Of a stretch of DNA of 58,446 bases, positions 1 to 8,128 are shown in pieces. The notes under the pieces were generated by a model. That model saw only the letters and a program-made list of their open reading frames with translations, was not told where the DNA came from and did not search any database. This DNA is from Elusimicrobiota bacterium (GTDB lineage Bacteria > Elusimicrobiota > Elusimicrobia > O2-12-FULL-59-9). Within the stretch, counting starts at the first letter, position 1. Each line of letters starts with the position of its first letter. Location: NCBI GenBank assembly GCA_016206405.1, contig JACQRQ010000261.1:1-58446 (forward strand), read 5' to 3'. A program made the position numbers and the translations under genes.

Positions 1-142
1 AGAACACGAAGGCGATTGGTTATCTTGACTTTCTTGCCGGTCATATAGTGTACGATACATATTGTAATGTATACATTACAATATGTATCGTACACTATAT
101 GACCGGCAAGAAAGTCAAGATAACCAATCGCCTTCGTGTTCT
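1..142. repeat. 142-bp perfect palindrome at the contig edge
   Basis: Position i pairs with position 143-i for every i from 1 to 71, so the first 142 bases equal their own reverse complement. The centre is GTA|TAC at 69-74, inside a 22-bp AT-rich core at 61-82. The right arm runs into the coding start of the XRE gene (ATG at 99), and the left arm is the mirror image of that coding sequence. A natural operator would not extend into codons in this way. The window starts exactly at the palindrome edge. An even-length self-complementary segment of 142 bases is what a de Bruijn assembler with k=141 would leave where the graph folds back on itself. A real inverted duplication or a hairpin replicon end would look the same. 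Confidence 0.95.
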
Positions 143-344
143 GCGCGCCGAGCGCGAGATCTCCCAGGAAGCGCTGGCGCAAGAGGTCGGGGTCACCCGC
201 GTCACCATCAACTGCATCGAACGCGGAGTTTACCTTCCCAGCCTCGAGCTCGGCATGGCGATCGCCAGATATTTCAGAAAAGCCGTCGAAGACGTATTCA
301 TAACGGAGGAATCCCATGAAAAACGCTCTGCTAAAAGCGCATAA
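99..344 (+). CDS. small XRE-family helix-turn-helix transcriptional regulator
   Basis: This is a protein of about 81 residues, nearly all of it one Cro/C1-type HTH domain. The segment ISQEALAQEVGVTRVTINCI followed by ERG is the classic helix 2-turn-helix 3 pattern, ending in the short acidic tail VEDVF that is typical of the stand-alone YozG/PlcR-like small regulators. ATG at 99 is chosen because codons before it lie in the mirrored palindrome arm. No Shine-Dalgarno is visible, but a TACAAT box at 77-82 could give a very short leader. The downstream membrane gene overlaps by 29 bp and has its own GGAGG. Small XRE genes commonly pair with membrane proteins of this kind, so it probably controls that pair. 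DNA-binding family is sure, target is inferred. Confidence 0.85.
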   Translation: MTGKKVKITNRLRVLRAEREISQEALAQEVGVTRVTINCIERGVYLPSLELGMAIARYFRKAVEDVFITEESHEKRSAKSA

Positions 345-918
345 AATCATCGTTCGCTACGCCCTTTTCTACGCCCCGGTCTATGCCGCGCTCTCCGCCA
401 CCCTGTTCACCCGCTACGGAGACGCCGTCCCCGAGGGCGGGATGTTCGACGCCGCCAACAATCTGGGCTTCGCCTGGATTTTGAGCCTGGCTTATGTTTT
501 CCTGGCGCTGCTTTTTTATCGGCGCTTCCGCGAAACCCTCCTTGCCCGGCTGGCGGGCTTCAAGGAAGGCGATGAGCGCGAGCGCCTCGTCACGGCGGAC
601 GCCGCCAGAGCCACGTTTCTGCTGATGCTGGCGCTTCAAATCGTGCTGCTGGTCATGAGCTTGACCGCTATCCGCCTGGTCCGCAACCCGGACGGGCACG
701 GGATGCTCAGCGTGGGGATGCGCCTGAGTTCCGAGCAATTTGACATTTACTCCTTGCCCGAGGGCCAGCCGCCTGCGCCGGGCCCCCTAGGCAGCGTGGA
801 GATCGGAGGGCCTCTCCTGCCCCCGAACATGAGCATTCTCCTGTTGCTGCTTCTGCTCGTTCAGATCGGCGCCTTCAAACTGGTTTCAAGCCGCCGTTAT
901 GAAGGACTTGAGAATTAG
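316..918 (+). CDS. integral membrane protein paired with the XRE regulator (DUF2178-like)
   Basis: This 200-residue protein has four predicted membrane segments, at about residues 13-32, 50-70, 95-117 and 170-190. The cytoplasmic loop between the second and third carries GDERERLVTADAARATF. A DERE motif followed by an alternating Ala helix is what I associate with DUF2178-type proteins encoded beside small XRE regulators. Start at 316 is supported by GGAGG at 304-308, seven bases upstream and inside the end of the XRE gene, so translation is probably coupled. A Pro/Gly-rich extracytoplasmic loop lies at about 140-165. Function is unknown. The family assignment rests on one motif and the gene context. 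Confidence 0.7.
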   Translation: MKNALLKAHKIIVRYALFYAPVYAALSATLFTRYGDAVPEGGMFDAANNLGFAWILSLAYVFLALLFYRRFRETLLARLAGFKEGDERERLVTADAARATFLLMLALQIVLLVMSLTAIRLVRNPDGHGMLSVGMRLSSEQFDIYSLPEGQPPAPGPLGSVEIGGPLLPPNMSILLLLLLLVQIGAFKLVSSRRYEGLEN

Positions 919-1237
919 TTTTCTGATTCTGGCCTGCCTCTGCGGCCCCGCATTCGCGGAGCCTGAAATCGGCCAAAATTTTTCAAACGCCGAGCGCCGG
1001 CTCTCGCTCTTTCATCGTTCCGGACCGTGCCCCGGCTCCAGACTATCTTTGGGCTGCGGTCCGACGCCTCATTCTTGGATCGATTTCAAGCCTCCGGGCC
1101 CGCGCTATCCTCAGAACGCCCTGACCATCCGCTTCAGCGACGACAAACGTCGCTCCTCTAAGATCGAAGTCCAGATCGGCAATTTCCTAAGCCAGGCCCT
1201 TTCCGTCGCGGCCGTCGTCGTGACATTCCTGCTCTGA
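899..1237 (+). CDS. small exported protein of unknown function
   Basis: This 112-residue protein begins with a good Sec signal peptide (positive MKDLR, then ISFLILACLCG, with AFA before the mature part at about residue 21). A second hydrophobic stretch at the C-terminus (SVAAVVVTFLL) could anchor it. Two Cys of the mature part lie in a Pro/Gly-rich segment. The start overlaps the end of the preceding membrane gene by 20 bp, which suggests a three-gene unit with the XRE regulator. No family recognised. Reading frame, signal peptide and coupling make it likely to be real. Confidence 0.6.
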   Translation: MKDLRISFLILACLCGPAFAEPEIGQNFSNAERRLSLFHRSGPCPGSRLSLGCGPTPHSWIDFKPPGPRYPQNALTIRFSDDKRRSSKIEVQIGNFLSQALSVAAVVVTFLL

Positions 1238-1246
1238 TTGATCCCA

Positions 1247-1517
1247 AGGGCCTGTCAAACAATAACTGAGTCAATGTGGCCGAGGGGATTTTGGCCCAGG
1301 GCAAGGCGCGAAGAGCGAGCATGCTTGAAAAGTATGTAAGTGATGAGCAACGCCGCCATGGGGCGAAAGCCCCCGGCCCCTTCGGGGAGGGCCTATTTTG
1401 GGCGACTTCTTCGTTGCTCGAACGGTCACATAGCCACAGCTATGCTCCCTCCTCGCGCCTCGAACTCACCTCAAACTCGGCCCTCCAAATTGATTCAGTT
1501 ATTGTTTGCCAGGCCCT
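1247..1517. mobile_element. 271-bp inverted-repeat element (MITE/REP-like), non-coding
   Basis: The ends are 29-bp inverted repeats (1247-1275 and 1489-1517) that differ at only two positions, both beginning AGGGCCTG from outside. Inside, the arms remain complementary over about 120 bp each, sharing the core GGCGCGARGAGSGAGCAT and later GAGCAACG. The middle at 1369-1395 is a GC-rich turn (GAAAGCCCC / GGCCCCTTCGGGG). No transposase is encoded. The right end includes the bases of the rpmE stop codon. I see no clear target-site duplication. It could be a non-autonomous mobile element, or it could be expressed as a long hairpin that ends transcription of rpmE. Confidence 0.8.
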
Positions 1518-1857
1518 AAGCTTTCGGCTTCGACTTTTTTTCCTTCGTTTCCTTCTCGGCTCTTTTGCGGGGAGCCGTGGTCATCATTTTTTTGGCGGGG
1601 GCGATCGCGACCAGATTCTTTTTGCCGACTTTATTCTTGCGCGCCACCATGCGGCCTTCGGTTTTCGCGAATCGCTTTTGGAAGCGCTCCAACCGGCCGG
1701 CCGTATCTAAAAGCTTCTGGCGCCCCGTGAAGAAGGGATGGCAGGCGGAACAAATTTCCAGCTTGATGACCGGGAGGGTCGAGCGGGTGGTAAAAGCGTT
1801 GCCGCAAGCGCAGGTCACTTGGCTGATTTCATAACGCGGGTGTATGTCCGGCTTCAT
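1516..1857 (-). CDS. rpmE: 50S ribosomal protein L31 with Lys-rich C-terminal extension
   Basis: The first 70 or so residues are L31: MKPDIHPRYE, then CACGNAFTTRST, then EICSACHPFFTG, RQKLLDTAGRLERF. The cysteines fit the zinc-binding (C+) form. A basic tail of roughly 40 residues follows, rich in Lys, Arg and Ala, making the protein about 113 residues against about 70 normally. ATG at 1857 is preferred over the GTG at 1869 because GGTGGGAG lies five bases before it. The TAG stop is formed with bases at the end of the inverted-repeat element, so insertion there may have set the C-terminus. It is the last gene of the minus-strand run behind the M23 peptidase. Confidence 0.93.
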   Translation of the reverse strand: MKPDIHPRYEISQVTCACGNAFTTRSTLPVIKLEICSACHPFFTGRQKLLDTAGRLERFQKRFAKTEGRMVARKNKVGKKNLVAIAPAKKMMTTAPRKRAEKETKEKKSKPKA

Positions 1858-1896
1858 AAAGGCTCCCACCTTCCGTGTCTTTATTTAACCATTTTT

Positions 1897-2619
1897 TCAA
1901 CGGCCGGACAAGACGCTTTTTCGCGCCGTCGCCCCGCCGCGGGTCAAGAGGAAACTTCGCGGATTGAGCGGATTATTGTGGCGGTCTAAAACCTCAAAAT
2001 GCAGATGCGGACCCGTTGAAAGACCCGTGGAACCCACCCGGCCGATCCGGGTCAGTCCCCGGGACACTAGCTCCCCCCGCTTGACCATAATGTGGCTCAA
2101 ATGGCCGTAAAGGGTCATGACGCCGTCTTCATGGCGGACCACGACGGTCAAGCCGTAACCTTTTCGCCAGCCGGCGGAGGCGATGGCGCCGCTCCGGGAG
2201 GGATAAACCGAAGTTCCCCTTGTCCCCGGGATATCCCACCCTTTGTGGAAATGTCGATAGCCGAAAATAGGATGGATGCGGTTGCCGTAAGAGGAGCTGA
2301 TTTGATGAAGACCGCCTTTAAGCGGAAAAAGGAAACTTTTGGAATTTAAAAAATCGCGGGGAACCCAGAAATCACGCGCCGGCGATAACGATAAGTCTCT
2401 TTTGACCACGCTGGGCGGCAATTGATTGGCTTGGACCAAGGACGTGCGCAGCCGCCGCCCCAAGAGGCCATTCGGCTCTTGAGCAAGCCGATTCGCTCCG
2501 CGGGTTTCCAAACTGCGGAGCGAAAAGTCAAAAGAACTTTCCGGCTGAGCCGGCATCGGCAGCGCCGTCCACGCCAGAAACAGGCTGCCCGAAAATAAGC
2601 TTATGATAAACTTCAACAT
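1897..2619 (-). CDS. exported M23-family metallopeptidase (LytM-like)
   Basis: This 240-residue protein starts with a signal peptide (MLKFIISLFSGSLFLAWTAL, cleavage near residue 24). The LytM domain occupies about residues 100-225. It has the zinc motif HFHKGWDIPG (HxxxD), the LYGHLSH segment, and HLHFEV as the second metal motif. All catalytic residues are present, so it should be an active endopeptidase cutting peptidoglycan cross-links in the periplasm. No LysM domain is visible. It lies 147 bp after rho and 39 bp before rpmE. A second M23 protein, with a membrane anchor, is encoded at 31701-32699. Confidence 0.92.
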   Translation of the reverse strand: MLKFIISLFSGSLFLAWTALPMPAQPESSFDFSLRSLETRGANRLAQEPNGLLGRRLRTSLVQANQLPPSVVKRDLSLSPARDFWVPRDFLNSKSFLFPLKGGLHQISSSYGNRIHPIFGYRHFHKGWDIPGTRGTSVYPSRSGAIASAGWRKGYGLTVVVRHEDGVMTLYGHLSHIMVKRGELVSRGLTRIGRVGSTGLSTGPHLHFEVLDRHNNPLNPRSFLLTRGGATARKSVLSGR

Positions 2620-2720
2620 GCGTCGCGCCGGCGCATGGCGGAAAGCCGTCCAGCGCCGGCACTATTTATTCTAACTCATCCACGACGGACGACGCATGGG
2701 CCTTCCGGGCGCGATACGAC

Positions 2721-2746
2721 GAGTAAAAGACCTACGTCGACGTAGG
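2721..2746 (-). terminator. probable Rho-independent terminator after rho
   Basis: A 16-bp perfect palindrome (CCTACGTCGACGTAGG, 2731-2746) is followed on the minus strand by TCTTTTACTC. It lies 20 bp after the rho stop codon. The U-tract is short and interrupted, so termination may be partial. A second small hairpin (GGACC/GGTCC, 2745-2758) sits just before it. Confidence 0.5.
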
Positions 2747-2766
2747 ACCTATGGGTCCGAAGTCGC

Positions 2767-4092
2767 TCAACGGCTGCTCGCCAAGCTCGACATTTCCATG
2801 GACTTGAGAAAATCCTTATTGGACTTTGTGGCCGACAGCTTTTCCAACAGAAGTTCCATGGCGTCGGTCGTCGATGAGGATGCAAGCAATTTCCGCAGAA
2901 TCCACACCTTGTTGAGCTCATCCTCGGACAGAAGCAATTCCTCTTTGCGCGTGCCGGAACGGTTGATATCAATGGACGGAAAGATTCGACGGTCGGCCAG
3001 CTTGCGGTCCAAGTAAATCTCCATATTGCCGGTGCCCTTAAATTCCTCGAATATCACGTCATCCATGCGGCTTCCCGTTTCGACAAGAGCCGTGGCGATG
3101 ATGCTCAGGCTGCCGCCTTCCTCGACGTTGCGGGCGGCGCCGAAGAAGCGCTTGGGTCTTTGCAGAGAGGTGGACTCCAAGCCGCCGGAGAGAACCCGGC
3201 CGCTGGAGGGGGTGATGGTATTGTAAGCGCGGGCCAGACGGGTGATCGAATCCAAGAGTATGACCACGTCCTTTTTGTGCTCGACCAATCGCCTCGCTTT
3301 CTCCAGGACCATCTCCGCGACTTGGACGTGGCGGTCGGAGGGTTCGTCAAAGGTGGAAGCGATCACTTCCCCCTTGACGGAGCGCCGCATGTCCGTCACC
3401 TCCTCAGGTCTTTCATCGATCAGAAGCACCATAAGAACGACCTCGGGGTGATTTTCCATCAAGGCGTTGGCGATCTTCTGCAGCATGATCGTCTTTCCTG
3501 TTTTGGGAGCCGCCACGATCAATCCCCGCTGCCCCTGTCCGATAGGGGAAATTAGGTTGATGGTCCTGCCGATTAATTCCCCCTTGGCAGTCTCCGCATT
3601 GAACCGCTTGGTCGGGTGCAGCGGCGTAAGATTTTCAAAAAGGGTGCGCTCCCTCAGGGCTTCCGGCGTCACTCCGTTGACGCTTTTGACCTGCAGAAGG
3701 GCGAAAAACCTCTCCCCGTCTTTGGGCGGCCGCACATATCCCGCGACCGTGTCCCCCTTGCGCAACCCGAATTTTTTGATTTGCGAAGGAGAAATATAAA
3801 TATCGTCCGGACAGGGCAGATAATTATAGGCCGTCGAACGCAAAAAACCGAAGCCGTCTGGAAGAACTTCCAATACCCCCTCGTCGTAGATGTTGCCGTT
3901 TTCCTTGGCTTTGCTGCCGAGTATCGCGGCGATCAACTCCGGCTTCCGAAGGCCGGCAAACCCTTCAATCTTCTTTTCTTTCGCAAGTTCCAATAATTCC
4001 GGCATGGTCATTTTAGACCACACCACTTCTTCATCAGGCTTTTTATCCACCATGGGATCGTCCCCTCCAGGCTGCTCCGGTTTGCGTGTCAT
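2767..4092 (-). CDS. rho: transcription termination factor Rho
   Basis: This 441-residue protein is a complete Rho, the hexameric RNA-dependent ATPase that ends transcripts. An N-terminal Rho_N helix bundle (about 27-60) is followed by the cold-shock-like RNA-binding fold with DGFGFLR (79-85). The Walker A motif APKTGKT lies at about 195-201, LIDERPEEV at about 224-232, Walker B VVILLD at about 276-281, and the Q-loop and R-loop segments follow. The ATG overlaps the coaE stop as ATGA, so the two are translationally coupled. A start at the internal Met 14 is possible but less well placed. Length and motifs are typical. Confidence 0.98.
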   Translation of the reverse strand: MTRKPEQPGGDDPMVDKKPDEEVVWSKMTMPELLELAKEKKIEGFAGLRKPELIAAILGSKAKENGNIYDEGVLEVLPDGFGFLRSTAYNYLPCPDDIYISPSQIKKFGLRKGDTVAGYVRPPKDGERFFALLQVKSVNGVTPEALRERTLFENLTPLHPTKRFNAETAKGELIGRTINLISPIGQGQRGLIVAAPKTGKTIMLQKIANALMENHPEVVLMVLLIDERPEEVTDMRRSVKGEVIASTFDEPSDRHVQVAEMVLEKARRLVEHKKDVVILLDSITRLARAYNTITPSSGRVLSGGLESTSLQRPKRFFGAARNVEEGGSLSIIATALVETGSRMDDVIFEEFKGTGNMEIYLDRKLADRRIFPSIDINRSGTRKEELLLSEDELNKVWILRKLLASSSTTDAMELLLEKLSATKSNKDFLKSMEMSSLASSR

Positions 4093-4697
4093 AGCATTTG
4101 CTCCAGGTTTCCATAAAGATTGCGTGCGCGGCGTCTTAGATCCGGCACGGACCGAGAATTATCCACAACGACATCCGCCAGCTTGACTTTTTCTTCCAAC
4201 GGCATCTGCAAATTCATTCGCTTCAGGATTTCGGAACGGCTCAGGCCGCTGCGCTTCTCAATCCAGCGGATCCTCGCCCGCCGCGGGGCCCATACGACTA
4301 CCGTCATCTCAAAAAAATCGGCTTTCCAAAGACGCGGGCCAGCCTCAAAAAGAAGCGGCACATCTACGAAAACAAGCGGCTTTCTCGCGCGGCGGGCCCG
4401 GTCTTGGGCCTGCCGGACCACCCGCTTGTGCAAAATATTCTCAAGCCTCCGCAGCAAACGGCGGCGTCCAAAGGCGATATTTCCCAATGCGGAGCGGTCG
4501 ACTTGGCCGCGGGAATCGAATATTCCAGCGCCGAAGATTTCGCGAAGCTTGGCCCTTACGATGGGAGACCGCAGCTCGCCGTGGACGATCTCATCACAAC
4601 TGATGCCTTCGGCGCCCAAGGATTTGACCGCATCCAAAAAGGTGGTCTTCCCGCTGCCGATTCCCCCCGTCAAAGCCACCACCATCTTTCTCTTCAC
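4089..4697 (-). CDS. coaE: dephospho-CoA kinase
   Basis: This 202-residue P-loop kinase carries out the last step of coenzyme A synthesis, phosphorylating the 3'-hydroxyl of dephospho-CoA. The N-terminus VVALTGGIGSGKTT is the Walker A motif. SCDEIVHGEL corresponds to the conserved DxxxH(E) region, and FVDVPLLFEAG is the family hallmark. Length is normal. It begins 4 bp after the rhomboid gene and its stop overlaps the start of rho. Confidence 0.95.
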   Translation of the reverse strand: MKRKMVVALTGGIGSGKTTFLDAVKSLGAEGISCDEIVHGELRSPIVRAKLREIFGAGIFDSRGQVDRSALGNIAFGRRRLLRRLENILHKRVVRQAQDRARRARKPLVFVDVPLLFEAGPRLWKADFFEMTVVVWAPRRARIRWIEKRSGLSRSEILKRMNLQMPLEEKVKLADVVVDNSRSVPDLRRRARNLYGNLEQML

Positions 4698-4701
4698 TCA
4701 A

Positions 4702-5496
4702 TCACCCCTTGTGCCGGGACGAATATTGGCGCATGATTTCGCGCTCTCTGTCCGTCAACGAATCGATGCCTTTAACCAGGATTTTGTCTAAAATATGATC
4801 GACTTCCTCCATCGTCACGTCGTCCTTCTTTTCGGCGCGCGACGGCCTCCGGAAGCGGGGTTTGCCCCGCTTCAACGCGGAGGAGGCGCTCGCGTTTTTC
4901 ATGGAGCTCCACATTTCGCCCAGCCAATGCCTCCCATAAATTTTGGCTTTCCACCACCAGCGGAGGTAGACAAAACCGGTAATCATTCCCCCGAGGTGCG
5001 CAAAGCGCGCGATTCCGGGGCTCGATGGAATTGACACAAACTCGATGACCCCGAAAAGAATGGCCAATTGCCTGGCCGACATCGGAATTAGAAAGTAAAG
5101 GTAGATCGTCGCATCCGGATACAACATGGCGAAAGCGACCAGGAGGCCGTAAACCGCGCCGGAAGCCCCGATCACCGGCACCGGCGAATTGGGCGAAGTC
5201 GCCACGCTCAAAAGGGCGGCGCCAAGACCGGTGATAAAATAGTATTTCAGAAATTCCCGGGCACCCCAATTGGCCTCCACCACCCGGCCGAACATCCACA
5301 GGGCGAATAAATTGAAAAAGAGGTGCATCGCGCTGCCATGCAGGAAAAGATAGGACCCCATTTGCCAGAGCCATAAATTCTTGCTTATGCGCAGTGGAAC
5401 CAGGCCGAAAATCCCGGTCATGTCGGGTCCCACCAGCATTTGGAGGAAATAAACGCCGACATTGGCCGCCATCAACGCTTGAACGGCCGGCGTCAT
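4702..5496 (-). CDS. rhomboid-family intramembrane serine protease
   Basis: This 264-residue membrane protein has six predicted helices. It has the rhomboid signatures: the HxxxN-type segment SAMHLFFNLFALWMFG, the catalytic Ser in GASGAVYG (about residue 112), and the catalytic His in RFAHLGGMITG (about residue 169). Both members of the Ser-His dyad are present. A soluble, charged tail of about 70 residues follows, ending in a helical segment with TMEEVDHILDKI and LTDREREIMRQY, a C-terminal helix also seen in other candidate-phylum rhomboids. It is placed between polA (28 bp) and coaE (4 bp). Substrate unknown. Confidence 0.92.
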   Translation of the reverse strand: MTPAVQALMAANVGVYFLQMLVGPDMTGIFGLVPLRISKNLWLWQMGSYLFLHGSAMHLFFNLFALWMFGRVVEANWGAREFLKYYFITGLGAALLSVATSPNSPVPVIGASGAVYGLLVAFAMLYPDATIYLYFLIPMSARQLAILFGVIEFVSIPSSPGIARFAHLGGMITGFVYLRWWWKAKIYGRHWLGEMWSSMKNASASSALKRGKPRFRRPSRAEKKDDVTMEEVDHILDKILVKGIDSLTDREREIMRQYSSRHKG

Positions 5497-5524
5497 GATT
5501 CTCCTCGACCCGCGAAACCAGCCA

Positions 5525-8128
5525 TCAAATATTCTCCAACGGGCGCATGTCCTGCCAGTTGGGCCCCGCTTTGGCGGTGACCGCGACCGGCACTTTCAAT
5601 CGAACCGCCTGCTCCATCTGCAGGCGCGCCCAATCGGCCAGCGCGGCGACATTCTCTTCGGGAACCTCAAAGAGCAAATCGTCATGAATCTGCAGGAGCA
5701 TCGCGACGCCCGCAAACCGCTTTTCGGTTTTGAGCCCGCCGCCGATGCGGATCATGGCCTGCTTGATGATGTCCGCCGAGCTTCCCTGTATCGGCGTGTT
5801 GAGCGCGGCGCGCTCGGCGAAGCCGCGCACCGCGGCATTCTTGGAATTCAGCTCAGGCAAATACCTCAAGCGTCCGGAAATCGTTCGGACGAGCCCCTTT
5901 TGACGGGCCTCTTCCAGGCTTTTCGCGGTCCAAGCGGCCACCCCCGCATATTTTTCAAAATACTGCTTGATATACGCCTCCGCCTCCTTGACGGGAATGC
6001 CCAACTCTTGAGATAGACCGTAGGGCGTTTGGCCGTAAACCACCCCGAAATTGACGGCCTTGGCTTTCCGGCGCATCTCCGGCGTCACCTCCTTGGGGGA
6101 AACCTGGAATAAATCGCACGCCGTTTGCGCATGCACATCTCCGCCCCGAGAAAAAACCTCGCACAACGCCTTATCTTCGGAGACATGCGCCAGGGAACGA
6201 AGATCGACTTGAGAGTAATCCAGGGCCAAAAACATCTTGCCTTGGCCGGGGACAAAAGCGCGGCGCACTTTTAGGCCCAATTCCGTCCGGATGGGGATAT
6301 TTTGCAAATTGGGATGCGCGCTGGAGAGGCGTCCGGTGGCGGTCCCGGTTTGGTTGAAATGGGTGTGGACGCGTCCCGTTTCCGGTGAAATTTCCTTGAG
6401 GAGGCCCTCAACGTAAGTCGAACGCAGCTTCATGAGCTCGCGGTACTGCAGCAGCTTGCCGGGAAAGGGATGGCCGGCGCTCAACGCGCTCAGCGTATCT
6501 TCATCGGTGGAATAGCCGGTTTTGGTCTTGCGCAGAGCGGGGAGCCCGAATTTCTCAAAAAGCAGTTGCCCGATCTGCTTGGGAGAGTTCAAATTCACCG
6601 CACCGCCCGCCATCGCCTCGAGCTCCCGGCGCAGACCCTCGATCCGGTCGCTAAATTCAACCGAAAGACGCTCCAAATAGGCCCGATCCACCTGGATGCC
6701 GGCGCGCTGCATTTCGGTCAAAATCCGCATCACGGGCATCTCCATTTGCCAAAACAAAGCCTCGACGCCCTTTTGGGCCATCTGGCCTTGCAAAGCGGCG
6801 GCCAATTCAAAAAGCCAAAGCGACTCGAAAAGAGCCATAGCCTGCGCTTCCACCCGGGGAACAGGGCGCCCCAGATATTCCAGAGCCAGCTCCCCGAAAT
6901 CATACTTGGACCGCGATGGATTCACGCAATAGGCGGCCAGCATGGTATCGAACAAAGTCCCCTTGATTTCCAAACCAAGGTCCAGCAAACGCAAAAGGAT
7001 GGTTTTAAAATCTTGTCCCGTTTTGAAGATCGTTTCGTCCGCCAACAAGAGAAGGAGCCCCTGGCGCTCGGTCGTGGATTCCTCTGATATTTTTACCTGC
7101 GAGACGGAACCCGATGGAAGTCCCAGGACGCACAAAAGTCCGGCATCTTCCCGCAGCAGGCTTTCCGCGACGGATGGGGGCACGACCGCCACGGAAACTC
7201 TCTTCTCCACCTTGGCTTTTTCAAGAAATTTATTGAACGGAATCGGATCGGGCGCTTCGGCATGGGAATTTGCGCTGTTGAAATATTCCTTGGCAAGGCT
7301 GGTAAATTCCAAGCGCTGCAGAAAAGGGACGGCCGTTTCGACTTCCACCGACTTTCTTTTGAAATCGCCGAGGCGGAATTCAAACGGAACATTTCGTTCC
7401 AGCGTAACGAGGGCCCTGCTTAAGAGCGCCTGCTGCTGCCCCTGCGCCAGATTTTCGGCGACGGCCTTTGGGAAATCGGAGGGTTTCTCTGAAACGGCTT
7501 TCAGCAAGGAATCCAGGCTGCCATAACTGCGGATGAGCTTGGCCGCCCCGACTTTTCCTATTCCCCGGACCCCGGGCACATTGTCAACGGAATCCCCCAT
7601 CAGGGCGAAAAAATCCACCAATTGGCCGGGAGAGAGCCCGTATTTTTCCTTGACGTCCTCCAGCTCGATAAAATCGCCTTTGCTGTTTAAAGCGTGGGTC
7701 TGGGGCCCCAAAAGCTGTAGGATGTCCTTATCTTCCGTCACCAGGACGACTTCCATATTCTCGGCGGCGGCTTTCTCCGCCAAAGTCGCCATCAGGTCGT
7801 CAGCCTCATATCCCGGCTTTCGAAGAGAAGGAAGCCCGAGGACGCCCACAAGTTCTTCGGCAAGCGGCAGTTGAGAGACAAGCTCCGCATCCGCCTTCTT
7901 GCGGGTGGCTTTATATTCGGGGAATTGTTTGTGGCGATGCGTCGGTTCGGGAGTGTCGAAGCACACCGCAAGATAGTCCGGCTGGTGCTCTTTGAGCACT
8001 TTAAGCAACATTCTGGCGAACCCATAAAGAGCTCCCACAGGCTGGCCCTGGGAAGTCGTCAGCGGCGGCAGGGCATGGTAAGCGCGATGCATATACCCAT
8101 GCGCGTCAAATATAAAGAATTTTTGCAT
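5525..8128 (-). CDS. polA: DNA polymerase I with intact polymerase and 5'-3' nuclease but degenerate proofreading domain
   Basis: This is an 867-residue family A polymerase. The 5'-3' nuclease (1 to about 270) keeps its acidic clusters, for example GYEADDLMATLA, TEDKDILQLL and GDSVDNVPGVRGIG. The polymerase keeps motif A (LALDYSQVDLRSLAHVSED), the O-helix RRKAKAVNFGVVYG with Arg, Lys, Phe and Tyr, and motif C QIHDDLLFEVP. In the middle domain (about 300-460) the normal exonuclease I motif DTET is absent, although an FDTMLAAY segment remains. Proofreading is therefore predicted lost, as in Taq. It starts 197 bp after trxA. A TATATA box lies about 12 bp before the start, but I see no convincing -35. 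Role: Okazaki fragment processing and repair. Confidence 0.97.
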   Translation of the reverse strand: MQKFFIFDAHGYMHRAYHALPPLTTSQGQPVGALYGFARMLLKVLKEHQPDYLAVCFDTPEPTHRHKQFPEYKATRKKADAELVSQLPLAEELVGVLGLPSLRKPGYEADDLMATLAEKAAAENMEVVLVTEDKDILQLLGPQTHALNSKGDFIELEDVKEKYGLSPGQLVDFFALMGDSVDNVPGVRGIGKVGAAKLIRSYGSLDSLLKAVSEKPSDFPKAVAENLAQGQQQALLSRALVTLERNVPFEFRLGDFKRKSVEVETAVPFLQRLEFTSLAKEYFNSANSHAEAPDPIPFNKFLEKAKVEKRVSVAVVPPSVAESLLREDAGLLCVLGLPSGSVSQVKISEESTTERQGLLLLLADETIFKTGQDFKTILLRLLDLGLEIKGTLFDTMLAAYCVNPSRSKYDFGELALEYLGRPVPRVEAQAMALFESLWLFELAAALQGQMAQKGVEALFWQMEMPVMRILTEMQRAGIQVDRAYLERLSVEFSDRIEGLRRELEAMAGGAVNLNSPKQIGQLLFEKFGLPALRKTKTGYSTDEDTLSALSAGHPFPGKLLQYRELMKLRSTYVEGLLKEISPETGRVHTHFNQTGTATGRLSSAHPNLQNIPIRTELGLKVRRAFVPGQGKMFLALDYSQVDLRSLAHVSEDKALCEVFSRGGDVHAQTACDLFQVSPKEVTPEMRRKAKAVNFGVVYGQTPYGLSQELGIPVKEAEAYIKQYFEKYAGVAAWTAKSLEEARQKGLVRTISGRLRYLPELNSKNAAVRGFAERAALNTPIQGSSADIIKQAMIRIGGGLKTEKRFAGVAMLLQIHDDLLFEVPEENVAALADWARLQMEQAVRLKVPVAVTAKAGPNWQDMRPLENI

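Noticed and set aside
1..142. Hairpin telomere of a linear replicon
   Set aside because: It is possible in form, but only 27 bp remain before the XRE start, and the length equals a k+1 assembly edge. Kept as a weak alternative only.
1276..1710. 144-codon plus frame crossing the inverted-repeat element
   Set aside because: It runs from the repeat into the antisense of rpmE and has no family.
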